A stretch of DNA of 45,947 bases, from contig SVRW01000019.1 in NCBI GenBank assembly GCA_015064625.1, forward strand, positions 1 to 45,947. The letters run 5' to 3'. Positions within the stretch are counted from its first letter, which is position 1. Each line of letters starts with the position of its first letter. The translations under genes were made by a program, and so were the position numbers. Shown in pieces: positions 22,121 to 30,354 of the stretch. Below the pieces are notes generated by a model, which did no database searches, was not told the origin of the DNA, and saw only the letters and a program-made list of their open reading frames with translations. This DNA is from Oscillospiraceae bacterium (GTDB taxonomy: Bacteria; Bacillota; Clostridia; Oscillospirales; CAG-382).

Positions 22121-23476
22121 ATGATTTTGCACCTTAAACCTTTCGAAGACAAGCTTTTGAGAGAGCTGCTTTTAGAAAAAGAAATAAACGTTCAAGCTCC
22201 TTGCGGTGGAAATGGTAAATGCGGAAAATGCAAGGTAAAGCTTCTGGAAGGAGAGACCTTACCTTCGCCTGATGAAGAAGGATTTGTCCTTGCTTGCAAA
22301 ACGAAGCTATTGTCTGAATGTAGTTTTTATATACCTACAGAAGAAGATTATAAGGTTTTTTCTGCGGATAAGCGTGCCGATTATGCAATATGCGATATAG
22401 GAACAACAAATATAAAGATTTGTAAGTATTCCAAAGAAGGAGAAATGGTTTATTCCTGCGTTTTCAGAAACCCACAGTTTGCATATGGGGCAGACGTTAT
22501 TTCAAGAATATCAAGGTGCAAAAACGGTGGATATATAAAGCTGTCAGAGATATTGAGGAAAGGTATTTCAAAATGGCTGGAAGACGTAAATATTGTCTAT
22601 ATTTGCGGAAATCCTACAATGCTCCATTTTATGGCAAATGAGGATCCAAGCTCTATAGGAATATATCCATTCCGTCCTGCTTTTGTAGATACAAAATATT
22701 TAAAAAAAGAGGAAACAGGATATAAGTTCAATATGGTTTTGCTTCCGTCAGTATCGGGATACGTTGGCAGTGATGCGGTTTGCTGTATATATTCTGCATA
22801 CGAGAAAAATAAAAATATACTTATAGCCGACCTTGGAACTAACGGGGAAATATCCCTTCTGAAAAATGAAGAAATTTATTCCGTCACAACTGCCGCAGGG
22901 CCTGCCATAGAGGGTGCGGGAATAGAAATGGGGCTTTGCGGTGGAGATGGTGTTATTTACCACGTGGATAGTAATGGGAATCCCGAATTCCAAGGCGAAG
23001 AAGCAAAGGGAATAAACGGAAGCGGGCTTATTTCCTTGATTTCTTATCTGCTTGAAAACGGAAAGCTTTCTGCGGAGGGAAAGCTTATGGATGAAAGATA
23101 TTATATAACCGAAAAGGTTTATATATCAAATAAGGATATAAGTGAATTTATGCTTGCCAAAAGTGCTGTAAAAACCGCAATAAATTTGCTTCTTGAAGAA
23201 ACAAAGACAAGCTATGAGGATTTGGATTTACTTATCCTTACAGGCGGTGTCTGCGGTGATTTGGATATAAAATCCGCTGTGAATACAGGACTTTTACCAA
23301 AAGAATTGAAAGAAAAGACGGTTTTCATACCAGATTTTGCAATGTGTGGCGCACATACTGCTATAGCGAAAAATGATGTTTCCCATCTTGAAGAAATATC
23401 AAAAAAGGTAAAAGTTATTCCTCTTTCAGATAATGAAAAGTTTGAAGAAGAATTTATCATGAATACTTTCTTCTGA
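22121..23476 (+). CDS. RACo-like ferredoxin/ASKHA protein (DUF4445)
   Basis: The product has 451 residues. The N-terminus is a 2Fe-2S ferredoxin domain with CGGNGKCGKCKV and a fourth Cys in VLACKTK. The rest is an ASKHA fold: ICDIGTTNIKICKY, FAYGADVISRISR, ADLGTNGEISL, AAGPAIEGAGIEMGL and ILTGGVCGDLD, the pattern of reductive activators of corrinoid proteins (RACo, RamA). Known members are about 550-640 residues, so this is a compact version lacking most of the linker. No corrinoid protein or methyltransferase gene is in the window. It is divergent from the BadF-type activase; both families couple ATP to low-potential electron transfer. AAGGA precedes the ATG. Confidence 0.82.
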   Translation: MILHLKPFEDKLLRELLLEKEINVQAPCGGNGKCGKCKVKLLEGETLPSPDEEGFVLACKTKLLSECSFYIPTEEDYKVFSADKRADYAICDIGTTNIKICKYSKEGEMVYSCVFRNPQFAYGADVISRISRCKNGGYIKLSEILRKGISKWLEDVNIVYICGNPTMLHFMANEDPSSIGIYPFRPAFVDTKYLKKEETGYKFNMVLLPSVSGYVGSDAVCCIYSAYEKNKNILIADLGTNGEISLLKNEEIYSVTTAAGPAIEGAGIEMGLCGGDGVIYHVDSNGNPEFQGEEAKGINGSGLISLISYLLENGKLSAEGKLMDERYYITEKVYISNKDISEFMLAKSAVKTAINLLLEETKTSYEDLDLLILTGGVCGDLDIKSAVNTGLLPKELKEKTVFIPDFAMCGAHTAIAKNDVSHLEEISKKVKVIPLSDNEKFEEEFIMNTFF

Positions 23477-23537
23477 TATTTTATCTATGACAAATCCATA
23501 TGTCAATATAAAAGAAATGGAAATACCTTTGTGAATC

Positions 23538-23592
23538 AAACAAGTGGATACGCAATACCTTTTGGTAAAGTGTATCCACTTGTTTAAATTTT
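23538..23592. terminator. Bidirectional terminator between RACo-like gene and alr
   Basis: AAACAAGTGGATAC (23538-23551) pairs with GTATCCACTTGTTT (23572-23585), and TACC/GGTA extends the stem inside the loop. T-rich tracts follow on both strands, suiting the convergent genes. Confidence 0.8.
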
Positions 23593-23595
23593 GAT

Positions 23596-24690
23596 TTATA
23601 TTATGTATTCTCTTGGAACTCTTTTTCCAACGTTACATAAAGTCTCGTAAGAAATAGTATCACAAATTTCTGCAACCTTGTCTGCAGGAAGCTCTTTTCC
23701 GAATATTATAGCTTCATCGCCCACGTTACATGGAATCCCCGTTACGTCAACCATGGAAAGATCCATACATACTCTGCCGAGTATATTTGCTTTCTTGCCG
23801 TTAATGATATAATACCCTTTGTTTGATAAATGTCGGGAAACTCCGTCCGCGTAACCTGCGGAGCAAACGGCAATAGTCTTGTTTTCTTCAAGTGTATAAG
23901 TTCCGCAGTAGCTTACTGTGTCGCCCTTTTTGCCTTCAAAAATTTTTATTACATTTGTTTTGAAGGTCATAGCAGGGGTGAGGTTTTTTGATTCGTATCC
24001 GTAAAGACAAATTCCAATCCTCACTGCATCCAAGGCAAAATCTCCAAAATTAACTGCTCCAAGGCTGTTACAGCAATGCTTCATTTCGAAGGTTATTCCT
24101 TCTTCCTTGCATGCTGAAATTAAAGAAATAAGGCTTTCGTATTGAATACTTGTTAAATTGGATTCTGGAATATCACTCTGTACGAAATGGGTGTATACTC
24201 CCTTTAATTTATCCTTTGTTATCTCTTTTATTTTTTTAATTTCTTTTAATGCGAAGGTGACGTCTTCTTTTTTGTGACAGTAAACGCCCATTCTGCTCAT
24301 TCCTGTATCAACCTGCAAATGAGAATCGGGGGATGCGTAAGTATATATAGCTTTCGCGTAGTCTACCGTGCCAACGCTTAAGGTAATTTCGTTTTCTTCC
24401 GCTTCTTTTGCTCTTTCTGGATTTATATATCCTAATATCAGGATAGTTCCTTTTATACCGTTTTGTCTTAATTCCAAAGCTTCTTCCAGCGTTGCAACGG
24501 CGAAATCGGAAATTCCCGACGCCTTTTGCAAATACTTTGAAACCTCAACTGCTCCGTGACCGTATGCATCTGCTTTGACGACAGCAATGCGCCTTACGTC
24601 TTTTTTTATATGCTTCGTTGTTTCAAAAAGGTTGTCGCTTATGGCTTTAAGAGATACCTCTGCCTTTATTCTTTCCATCTTCTTTGTCAT
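23596..24690 (-). CDS. alr: Alanine racemase
   Basis: The product has 364 residues. The PLP lysine is in VVKADAYGHGA (Lys39). Other family marks are LQVDTGMSRMGV, KHCCNSLGA, the VRIGICLYGY segment, the CSAGYADGVSRHLSNKG loop and VCMDLSMVDVT. It makes D-alanine for peptidoglycan. The start is uncertain: ATG 24690 has AAGGA touching it, whereas ATG 24678 is 12 nt beyond that site; both lie inside the end of the upstream lipoprotein gene. It is the last gene of the leftward membrane protein-nnr-lipoprotein-alr operon, similar to the nnr-lipoprotein-alr order in bacilli; no toxin-antitoxin pair follows. Confidence 0.95.
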   Translation of the reverse strand: MTKKMERIKAEVSLKAISDNLFETTKHIKKDVRRIAVVKADAYGHGAVEVSKYLQKASGISDFAVATLEEALELRQNGIKGTILILGYINPERAKEAEENEITLSVGTVDYAKAIYTYASPDSHLQVDTGMSRMGVYCHKKEDVTFALKEIKKIKEITKDKLKGVYTHFVQSDIPESNLTSIQYESLISLISACKEEGITFEMKHCCNSLGAVNFGDFALDAVRIGICLYGYESKNLTPAMTFKTNVIKIFEGKKGDTVSYCGTYTLEENKTIAVCSAGYADGVSRHLSNKGYYIINGKKANILGRVCMDLSMVDVTGIPCNVGDEAIIFGKELPADKVAEICDTISYETLCNVGKRVPREYII

Positions 24691-25138
24691 TCCTTTTTCT
24701 TATAATAAAATTTTTGCCTCCTGCACAAGCTTTTATCTCATTCTCGGAGATCTCAAAACTGCAATCATTAAAGAAAATAATCCCATCTTTAACTTCGAAG
24801 TCAGATAAATCGCCCGAATTAAGCCTTGAAGCTACGTTCAGAATAGAAACAGCTATTTCTGAAAAGCTTTTCGGAAGGTCTATAAGCTGTCCGTAAATAT
24901 TTGCCGTCAACCCTTTGCCTGTGTAAAATATTTCAGTACCTTTCAGCATTTTCGGATGAGTCACCGTTAATTTTTCATTTTCCAATTCAAAGGAAAGCTT
25001 TCCGTCTTCCGACGTAATGGTGATGTCAGAACTGAAATATCCTTTCAGAAGCTCTTTTTTGTTTTCTTCTTTTTTTCCGCATGAAACGAGAAATAAGAGT
25101 GATAAAAGCAATAATCCTATCCGTCTGAGAAATTTCAA
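24647..25138 (-). CDS. Small lipoprotein between nnr and alr
   Basis: The product has 163 residues, starting at TTG 25138 with AAGGAG (25147-25152) 8 nt upstream. The signal ends in the lipobox FLVSC at about residue 20. The mature part is beta-rich (SEDGKLSFELENEKLTVTHP, DGIIFFNDCSFEIS) and recalls a shortened LolA/LppX-like lipid-binding fold. A larger lipoprotein occupies the same place upstream of alr in bacilli (YdcC). The end overlaps alr by 44 nt. The stop of nnr overlaps its ribosome site. Function unknown; envelope-associated. Confidence 0.78.
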   Translation of the reverse strand: MKFLRRIGLLLLSLLFLVSCGKKEENKKELLKGYFSSDITITSEDGKLSFELENEKLTVTHPKMLKGTEIFYTGKGLTANIYGQLIDLPKSFSEIAVSILNVASRLNSGDLSDFEVKDGIIFFNDCSFEISENEIKACAGGKNFIIRKRNDKEDGKNKGRGIS

Positions 25139-25150
25139 GAATTTTTCTCC

Positions 25151-26590
25151 TTAAATATTTCGTAGCGTATCGGCAATTATTTTTCCAACCTCAAGTGGAA
25201 TATCAGAAGGTAAAAACGAAAATTCGCTTAAATGCTCTTTCAGAGAATCTGCGGCTTTACCATGAAGGTAAACACCAAGTGCGGCTGCATAATGAGGAAG
25301 CATACCTTGAGCTATGAAGGATGCAATAATTCCCGCAAGAACGTCACCGCTGCCGCCCTTTGCCAGTCCCGAATTTCCCGTGCTGTTTACAATAGGATTA
25401 AAGTTTGGCGTGCAGATTATAGTTTTGCTCCCTTTAAGAACAATGGTGCAGTTCAGCTTTTCTGACATTTCTTTGCATAAGTCGAATCTGTTTTCCTGAA
25501 CTTCTTCTGTGGTAACTCCGCAAAGCCTTGCCATTTCGGCTGGATGTGGAGTGAGCACAAGAGGTGAAGAGATACGCTCAAAAATATCTATATTCCCCGA
25601 TAAAAAATTTATTCCGTCCGCATCCACAATTACAGGGCAGGAAAGGCTTGAAAAAATATCAAAAAGCTGGTTTTCGAATTCTTTTCCTATACCGCAACCG
25701 ATAAGAGCGGCAGATGCTTTTTCTTCCACAAATCCACTTGTGGAAAAATCCTTGAAAACAGGTTCTGTCAATCTGTTTTTGTATATTCCCAAAAGGCTTT
25801 CTTTACCAAAAGCTTTGACAAGCCCAACACCTGACCTTAAAGCAGACGTTATAGCAAGAATACCTGCACCTGGCATATGGAAGCTTCCGCAAAGAGTTTT
25901 CAACGTTCCGTAAGTTCCTTTGTGGGAATTGCTTTTCCGCTTTGGGAGATATTCAAAAATTTTTTCGTTGCAATATTCTGCAAGAGGAGTAAATCCTTCC
26001 ATGTCGACACCAATATCGCAAACAACTGTTTTGCCATAAGCTTCATCTGTTGGTGTAACAACGCTTGATAATTTTCTTGAGGTTATACAGACGGTAAGGT
26101 CTGCGTTTATGTGGGGAAAAGTCTTTGAACAATCCGATGGGATACCGCTTGGAACATCCGCAGATACGACAAAAGCATCGCTTTCGTTCACCAAGTCAAA
26201 AAGTTTTTTGTATATTCCTTTTGCAGGACGGTTTATCCCTATCCCAAAGATGCAATCAAGAATAAGGCTGGATTCTGATATTTCAAAAAGAGCTTCTTCG
26301 GATGATGCAGGGAGGGAAATCCCTTTATATTTGATTCTGAAATGCATGCTTTCTTTGGTTTTCGGTTCGTCTGTGTATATAACGCAAACAGGATATTCAT
26401 TAAGAATAGAGGCGACAGCCCAACCGTCGCCTCCGTTATTACCCGACCCGCAGATGACCGTCAGCTTATTTCCGTTTAAATAAGGTTTAAGTTCATCTAT
26501 TATACATAGAGCAGCTCTTTCCATAAGCGTAATTCCGCACAAAGAGCTTTCCGCCTCTTTTAATGATTTGGCAGAGTATATCTTTTCCAT
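25151..26590 (-). CDS. nnr: Bifunctional NAD(P)H-hydrate repair enzyme Nnr
   Basis: The product has 479 residues from ATG 26590, 2 nt after the stop of the upstream gene; the longer frame to 26674 would overlap that gene. The N-terminal epimerase domain (YjeF_N, about 1-200) has VICGSGNNGGDGWAVA and LILDCIFGIG. The C-terminal ADP/ATP-dependent dehydratase domain has KGTYGTLKTLCGSFHMPGAG, LTPHPAEMARL, VLKGSKTII and the GNSGLAKGGSGDVLAG nucleotide site. It repairs hydrated NADH and NADPH. No good ribosome site is visible, so translation probably depends on coupling to the upstream gene. Confidence 0.95.
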   Translation of the reverse strand: MEKIYSAKSLKEAESSLCGITLMERAALCIIDELKPYLNGNKLTVICGSGNNGGDGWAVASILNEYPVCVIYTDEPKTKESMHFRIKYKGISLPASSEEALFEISESSLILDCIFGIGINRPAKGIYKKLFDLVNESDAFVVSADVPSGIPSDCSKTFPHINADLTVCITSRKLSSVVTPTDEAYGKTVVCDIGVDMEGFTPLAEYCNEKIFEYLPKRKSNSHKGTYGTLKTLCGSFHMPGAGILAITSALRSGVGLVKAFGKESLLGIYKNRLTEPVFKDFSTSGFVEEKASAALIGCGIGKEFENQLFDIFSSLSCPVIVDADGINFLSGNIDIFERISSPLVLTPHPAEMARLCGVTTEEVQENRFDLCKEMSEKLNCTIVLKGSKTIICTPNFNPIVNSTGNSGLAKGGSGDVLAGIIASFIAQGMLPHYAAALGVYLHGKAADSLKEHLSEFSFLPSDIPLEVGKIIADTLRNI

Positions 26591-26592
26591 AG

Positions 26593-27147
26593 TTATCTGA
26601 TTTGTGTTGCAGTTGAATTGTAAAAGCGGAATATGGAAACAGCTTTTTTTGGAGCTTGAAGAATAACAGCGCATTTTCTACCGCTTTCGTCTTTGAAAAT
26701 TCCAAAATGCATATCTAAAGCATCAGGGGAGGAGGTGCAGTTATAAACCTTGACTTCCATTCCGCTTGTTGCAGCCTTGAATCTTTCTTCCGTGTATGGA
26801 GCAATAAGTTCAAATTTGGAAATTTTCTGTGAGAAAAGAGTTTTTCTTGTTCTTCCGCCGAATACCTTTGCCATTGTCAGCTCGCCTGAATTTATTTCGT
26901 ATTCATATTCAATCTGAGTTTTTTTGTAAAGGAAGAACGTAAGAATTGCAAAAACAAGTCCTAAACCGCAAAACATAATAGGGATAAGACCTGAAGGAAA
27001 GATAGCAAAAATTGCTATGGCAAGAACGATATCAAGAACGATTATTCCAAATCTTTGCAGTCTTGTTTTACCGTCTGGCTTCTTCTCTACGTTGTATTCA
27101 AAATAGTTTATGCTGAGTGATGATTCATCTTTTGCGACGTAAGCCAT
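26593..27147 (-). CDS. Two-helix membrane protein, DUF6106-like
   Basis: The product has 184 residues from ATG 27147, which has GAGG 6 nt upstream; the frame open to 27159 starts within that site. Two adjacent hydrophobic segments (about 30-50 and 53-72) are followed by IEYEYEINSGELTMAKVF, the strand pattern of DUF6106-type proteins in this order, and a PH-like beta domain ending KKAVSIFRF. Function unknown. It leads the operon with nnr, coupled by a 2-nt gap. The family name is from memory and uncertain. Confidence 0.68.
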   Translation of the reverse strand: MAYVAKDESSLSINYFEYNVEKKPDGKTRLQRFGIIVLDIVLAIAIFAIFPSGLIPIMFCGLGLVFAILTFFLYKKTQIEYEYEINSGELTMAKVFGGRTRKTLFSQKISKFELIAPYTEERFKAATSGMEVKVYNCTSSPDALDMHFGIFKDESGRKCAVILQAPKKAVSIFRFYNSTATQIR

Positions 27148-27250
27148 AATATACCTCACAGAAAAGTGTTTTTTATATTTTATCCACGCAAGTTTATACC
27201 ATCATATCATAACTGAATCAAAATTTCAATAAGGATTTATTGTTTTTTCC

Positions 27251-27279
27251 TTGTTTTTTTATAAAAACTATGTTATTAT
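27251..27279 (+). promoter_or_regulatory. Probable sigma-A promoter
   Basis: TTGTTT (27251-27256) and TATTAT (27274-27279) with a 17-bp spacer, upstream of GGGGGG and ATG 27309. Confidence 0.55.
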
Positions 27280-27308
27280 ATATACAGAATTTTATAGGGG
27301 GAATTTTT

Positions 27309-27890
27309 ATGCTCAATTTCTATAGAGATAATCAGCGAATGATTCATAAGGTTCTGTTGAATCAGATAGCTATTTCCGCTTTGGGACTTATGGTAGGCTT
27401 CCCTGTGAATGCCTTGGCTTATAATTTCGGTCTTGGTGAGATTCCTAATCTTTTGGCAGGTATTTTCACAGCCGCTATGTATTTTTTTGTTTTATATGAT
27501 GCTTTTTGGGAATGGGGATGCAAGTATATATCAAAAAAGGGCGATAACGTACCAACTGTAAAACAGGCTTTTTTGTCTGCGGCATTCGCATATATTCCAA
27601 CGCTTTTTTTTGTTTTCGTGTATGCAGTTTCCTTCGTTGCGAAATTGAGCATAATAACTCCGTTTAAATGGATACTGCTTCTTCTTTGTAATGGTATGCA
27701 TTTTGGTTCTATGAACTTTTTACTTGCATTTGTGCCTCAGAGCTATAGTGACGGAATTCAGCTTATTATATTTATCGTTGCTTCTCTTCTTGCAATGCTC
27801 GTTTGCGCATTGGGCTTCAAGGTTGGCAAAAGCGGAAAAACGATGTTTGCAGGTTATTTCCATAAAAAGCCTGATAAAGAGCAGTATTGA
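27309..27890 (+). CDS. Polytopic membrane protein, unknown
   Basis: The product has 193 residues from ATG 27309, supported by a GGGGG-rich ribosome site; the longer frame to 27240 runs through the promoter. Four or five hydrophobic segments are visible (about 17-38, 47-64, 90-112, 115-135, 150-172). A short conserved-looking loop DAFWEWGCKYISKKGD lies between helices 2 and 3. No family recognised. Divergent from the membrane protein-nnr operon and 70 bp before cwlD. Confidence 0.7.
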   Translation: MLNFYRDNQRMIHKVLLNQIAISALGLMVGFPVNALAYNFGLGEIPNLLAGIFTAAMYFFVLYDAFWEWGCKYISKKGDNVPTVKQAFLSAAFAYIPTLFFVFVYAVSFVAKLSIITPFKWILLLLCNGMHFGSMNFLLAFVPQSYSDGIQLIIFIVASLLAMLVCALGFKVGKSGKTMFAGYFHKKPDKEQY

Positions 27891-27927
27891 GATAAAATTC
27901 AGTAATTAAATCCGTTTTTTGTGCATA

Positions 27928-27953
27928 TCCTTCAATAAATAATATTTGAAGGA
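27928..27953 (+). promoter_or_regulatory. Hairpin sequestering the cwlD ribosome site
   Basis: TCCTTCAA (27928-27935) pairs perfectly with TTGAAGGA (27946-27953). The Shine-Dalgarno AAGGAG (27949-27954) is almost wholly in the 3' arm. Opening it would be needed for initiation at TTG 27961. Pairing is seen; regulation is inferred. Confidence 0.45.
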
Positions 27954-27960
27954 GTTTGCT

Positions 27961-28731
27961 TTGAAAAATAAAATAGAATCAGTTTCTCCGAAAGCAGGAC
28001 TTTTGCTTTTAATTATATTTGTTTTGCTTTGCATAATTATGTTCGCTTTTTCTTCTCTTTTTTCTTCTGAGGGATTTACAGATGCCTTTGTTACAACGGG
28101 CATCAATCAGGTGGATGATGTTTCTCCAAAAGACAAAAGATTTACGGTTATTATTGATGCAGGACACGGTGGAGAAGACCCTGGAGCTGTAGTTGGTGAA
28201 TTGAAAGAGAAGGATATAAATCTGAAGGTTGCAAAAAAGCTTTCCGAGCTTTTTTTGATGTGTGATTATAACGTAGTTCTCACAAGAAGCGAAGACGTGC
28301 TTTTGTATAATGCAGGTGAAGAAGACCACAAAAAACAGTATGACTTGAAAAACAGAGCAAAAATAGCAGAGTCCTTTGAAAACGCTGTGTTTATTAGTAT
28401 TCATATGAATAAGTTTTATTTAAGCTCTTGCAAAGGCGCTCAGACGTTTTATGGAAACTCTCCTTTGAGCAAGCCTTTGGCAGAAAGTATTCAGGAGTCA
28501 CTGAAAATTTTGCAGACAGATAATAATCGTGAAGTGAAAAACGGTGTATCTACAGTTTATCTTCTTGAAAGGTTGAATTGTCCTGCCGTTTTGGTAGAAT
28601 GTGGTTTTTTATCCAATCCCGATGATGCTTCAATGCTTGCTTCGGATGAATATACCTCGGACCTTGCCGTTTCAATATATAAAGGAATTTTAGAATGGAT
28701 AAGTGAAAATGAAACAAATCTTTGTTTGTGA
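27961..28731 (+). CDS. cwlD: N-acetylmuramoyl-L-alanine amidase, CwlD-like
   Basis: The product has 256 residues from TTG 27961, 6 nt after AAGGAG. An N-terminal helix (about 14-35) anchors it. The Amidase_3 domain has the zinc ligands in IIDAGHGGEDPG (His), a Glu in GELKEKDINL, and SIHMNKF (His), plus the catalytic Glu in VLVECGFLSNPDD. It cleaves the muramoyl-alanine amide; CwlD does so in making spore-cortex muramic lactam. The end overlaps the radA start by about 22 nt. The non-ATG start and the hairpin over its ribosome site suggest low or controlled synthesis. Confidence 0.88.
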   Translation: MKNKIESVSPKAGLLLLIIFVLLCIIMFAFSSLFSSEGFTDAFVTTGINQVDDVSPKDKRFTVIIDAGHGGEDPGAVVGELKEKDINLKVAKKLSELFLMCDYNVVLTRSEDVLLYNAGEEDHKKQYDLKNRAKIAESFENAVFISIHMNKFYLSSCKGAQTFYGNSPLSKPLAESIQESLKILQTDNNREVKNGVSTVYLLERLNCPAVLVECGFLSNPDDASMLASDEYTSDLAVSIYKGILEWISENETNLCL

Positions 28732-30067
28732 TGAATGTGGATATGAAAGTGCCAAATGGTATGGAAAATGTCCAACCTGCGGAAGCTGGAACAGCCTTAA
28801 AGAAATGTCTTTAGACGATGGTAAAAAATCGAAGAAGACAGTTTCAGCTAAAAAAACAATATCAAAAGAAAATTCCAAAGCCGCTCCAATAGGCTCATTT
28901 GAGCTTTCAGAGAGTATAAGGTTTTCAACGGGAATCGGTGAATTTGACAGAGTTTTAGGCGGCGGTATTGTAAAAGGCTCTGTGGTTCTTCTGTCGGGCG
29001 AGCCGGGTGTTGGAAAATCAACCTTGCTTTTGCAGATTTGCGAATACGTTGGAAAAGATAAAAAAATCCTCTACGTTTCGGGAGAAGAATCGGGTTCACA
29101 GATAAAGTTGAGAGCTGCGCGACTTGGAGTTGATACGGGAAATTTACTTTTGCTTTGTGAAAACAACGTGGATTCAATAATAGGGGAGATCGATTGCAAC
29201 GCTCCCGAAATTGTAATTATTGACTCAATCCAAACGGTGTATGACCCTGAAATCAGCTCTTCTCCTGGTTCTGTAACGCAGGTAAGACAAAGCACCTTCC
29301 GTCTTATCGGCAACGCAAAAGAAAATGACAGGGCTATAATTATTGTAGGACACGTAAACAAAGATGGCAATATAGCAGGTCCTAAAATACTTGAACATAT
29401 GGTGGATGCAGTTCTTCATTTTGAAGGTGACAAACAGCATACGCATAGAATTATCAGAGCCGCAAAGAATCGTTTTGGGTCAACAAACGAGGTAGGAATT
29501 TTCGATATGTCAGATGACGGTCTTTCCGCTGTTGAAAATCCTTCAGAAGCCTTGATGGCTCAACGGTTGAAGGGTGTTTCGGGCTTTTGCCCCGTATGTA
29601 CCGTGGAGGGAACAAGACCTATTATTGCAGAAATACAGGCTCTTGTTACTCCCACGTATTTTCCGTCTCCAAGGAGAACGTCTGCGGGTATAGATTATAA
29701 CAGACTCAACCTTATTTTAGCCGTTCTTGAAAAACGATTGGGACTTAGATTTTCAACCCACGACGTTTACGTTAACGTTGCAGGTGGAATAAGACTTGAC
29801 GACCCCTCTGCAGATTTAGCCGTGGCTCTCGCTTTGATATCCTCGTTGAAAGATATTCCCGTCCCCGACGATGCCGTTGCAATGGGTGAGGTGGGATTGG
29901 GAGGCGAATGCCGCTCCGTATCTGCTATTGATATGAGAGTTCGTGAGGCTAAAAAATTGGGCTTCAATCAGATAATTGTTCCGCAAAGCTCGATTTCCCG
30001 CTTGAAAGGTCAGACGGATAACTTAATGGCTGTTCGAGGTATATTTGATACGCTTAAGCTTTTTTGA
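28709..30067 (+). CDS. radA: DNA repair protein RadA (Sms)
   Basis: The product has 452 residues. An N-terminal four-Cys zinc finger (FVCDECGYESAKWYGKCPTCG) is followed by the RecA-like core with Walker A GEPGVGKST, VIIDSIQTVY, and the RadA-specific KNRFGSTNEVG motif. A Lon-like C-terminal domain follows (VYVNVAGGIRLDDPSADLAVALAL, GEVGLGGECRSV). RadA is a DnaB-like helicase that helps branch migration in recombination. The start is ATG 28709; GTG 28703 in frame is possible. Both lie within the end of cwlD. Confidence 0.96.
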   Translation: MKQIFVCDECGYESAKWYGKCPTCGSWNSLKEMSLDDGKKSKKTVSAKKTISKENSKAAPIGSFELSESIRFSTGIGEFDRVLGGGIVKGSVVLLSGEPGVGKSTLLLQICEYVGKDKKILYVSGEESGSQIKLRAARLGVDTGNLLLLCENNVDSIIGEIDCNAPEIVIIDSIQTVYDPEISSSPGSVTQVRQSTFRLIGNAKENDRAIIIVGHVNKDGNIAGPKILEHMVDAVLHFEGDKQHTHRIIRAAKNRFGSTNEVGIFDMSDDGLSAVENPSEALMAQRLKGVSGFCPVCTVEGTRPIIAEIQALVTPTYFPSPRRTSAGIDYNRLNLILAVLEKRLGLRFSTHDVYVNVAGGIRLDDPSADLAVALALISSLKDIPVPDDAVAMGEVGLGGECRSVSAIDMRVREAKKLGFNQIIVPQSSISRLKGQTDNLMAVRGIFDTLKLF

Positions 30068-30213
30068 AAAGGCTCTGTTTTTTCAAATATACTTACGGGA
30101 GCGTAAGGGCATAGATTGTAGGATTCAAAGCTTTTTGAGTCCATACTGCAATCTGTTTTTGTGCATATTCCGTCCTTTTGAAACGGACATTTTTCTATAC
30201 AGTCTATAAACAT
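30010..30213 (-). CDS. Possible small Cys-rich protein antisense to the radA end
   Basis: The product has 67 residues. Its first half has four or five spaced Cys (CIEKCPFQKDGICTKTDC, then LCPYA), a pattern like small zinc- or cluster-binding Cys-rich proteins common in Clostridia. Against it: no ribosome site, a terminator hairpin only 4 nt upstream (30218-30242), and the last third lies antisense within radA. Plausible but weak. Confidence 0.3.
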   Translation of the reverse strand: MFIDCIEKCPFQKDGICTKTDCSMDSKSFESYNLCPYAPVSIFEKTEPFQKSLSVSNIPRTAIKLSV

Positions 30214-30217
30214 AATT

Positions 30218-30243
30218 AAAAAAGGGCTTTGATGCCCTTTTTA
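30218..30243. terminator. Terminator after radA
   Basis: AAAAAAGGGC and GCCCTTTTT face each other around TTTGAT (30228-30233), with A- and T-runs that suit both strands. Confidence 0.75.
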
Positions 30244-30261
30244 TCCCTTTCTGAAAAAATG

Positions 30262-30297
30262 ACCTTCGGACATATTTTGCCCGAAGGTTCTTTTTTT
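30262..30297 (+). terminator. Second terminator after radA
   Basis: ACCTTCGG (30262-30269) pairs with CCGAAGGT (30281-30288), followed by TC and seven T. Confidence 0.8.
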
Positions 30298-30354
30298 ATG
30301 CTATATGTATTTTGAAGGAAGAAAGGAATGGGATAAAAATTCCACCCCAAAACG

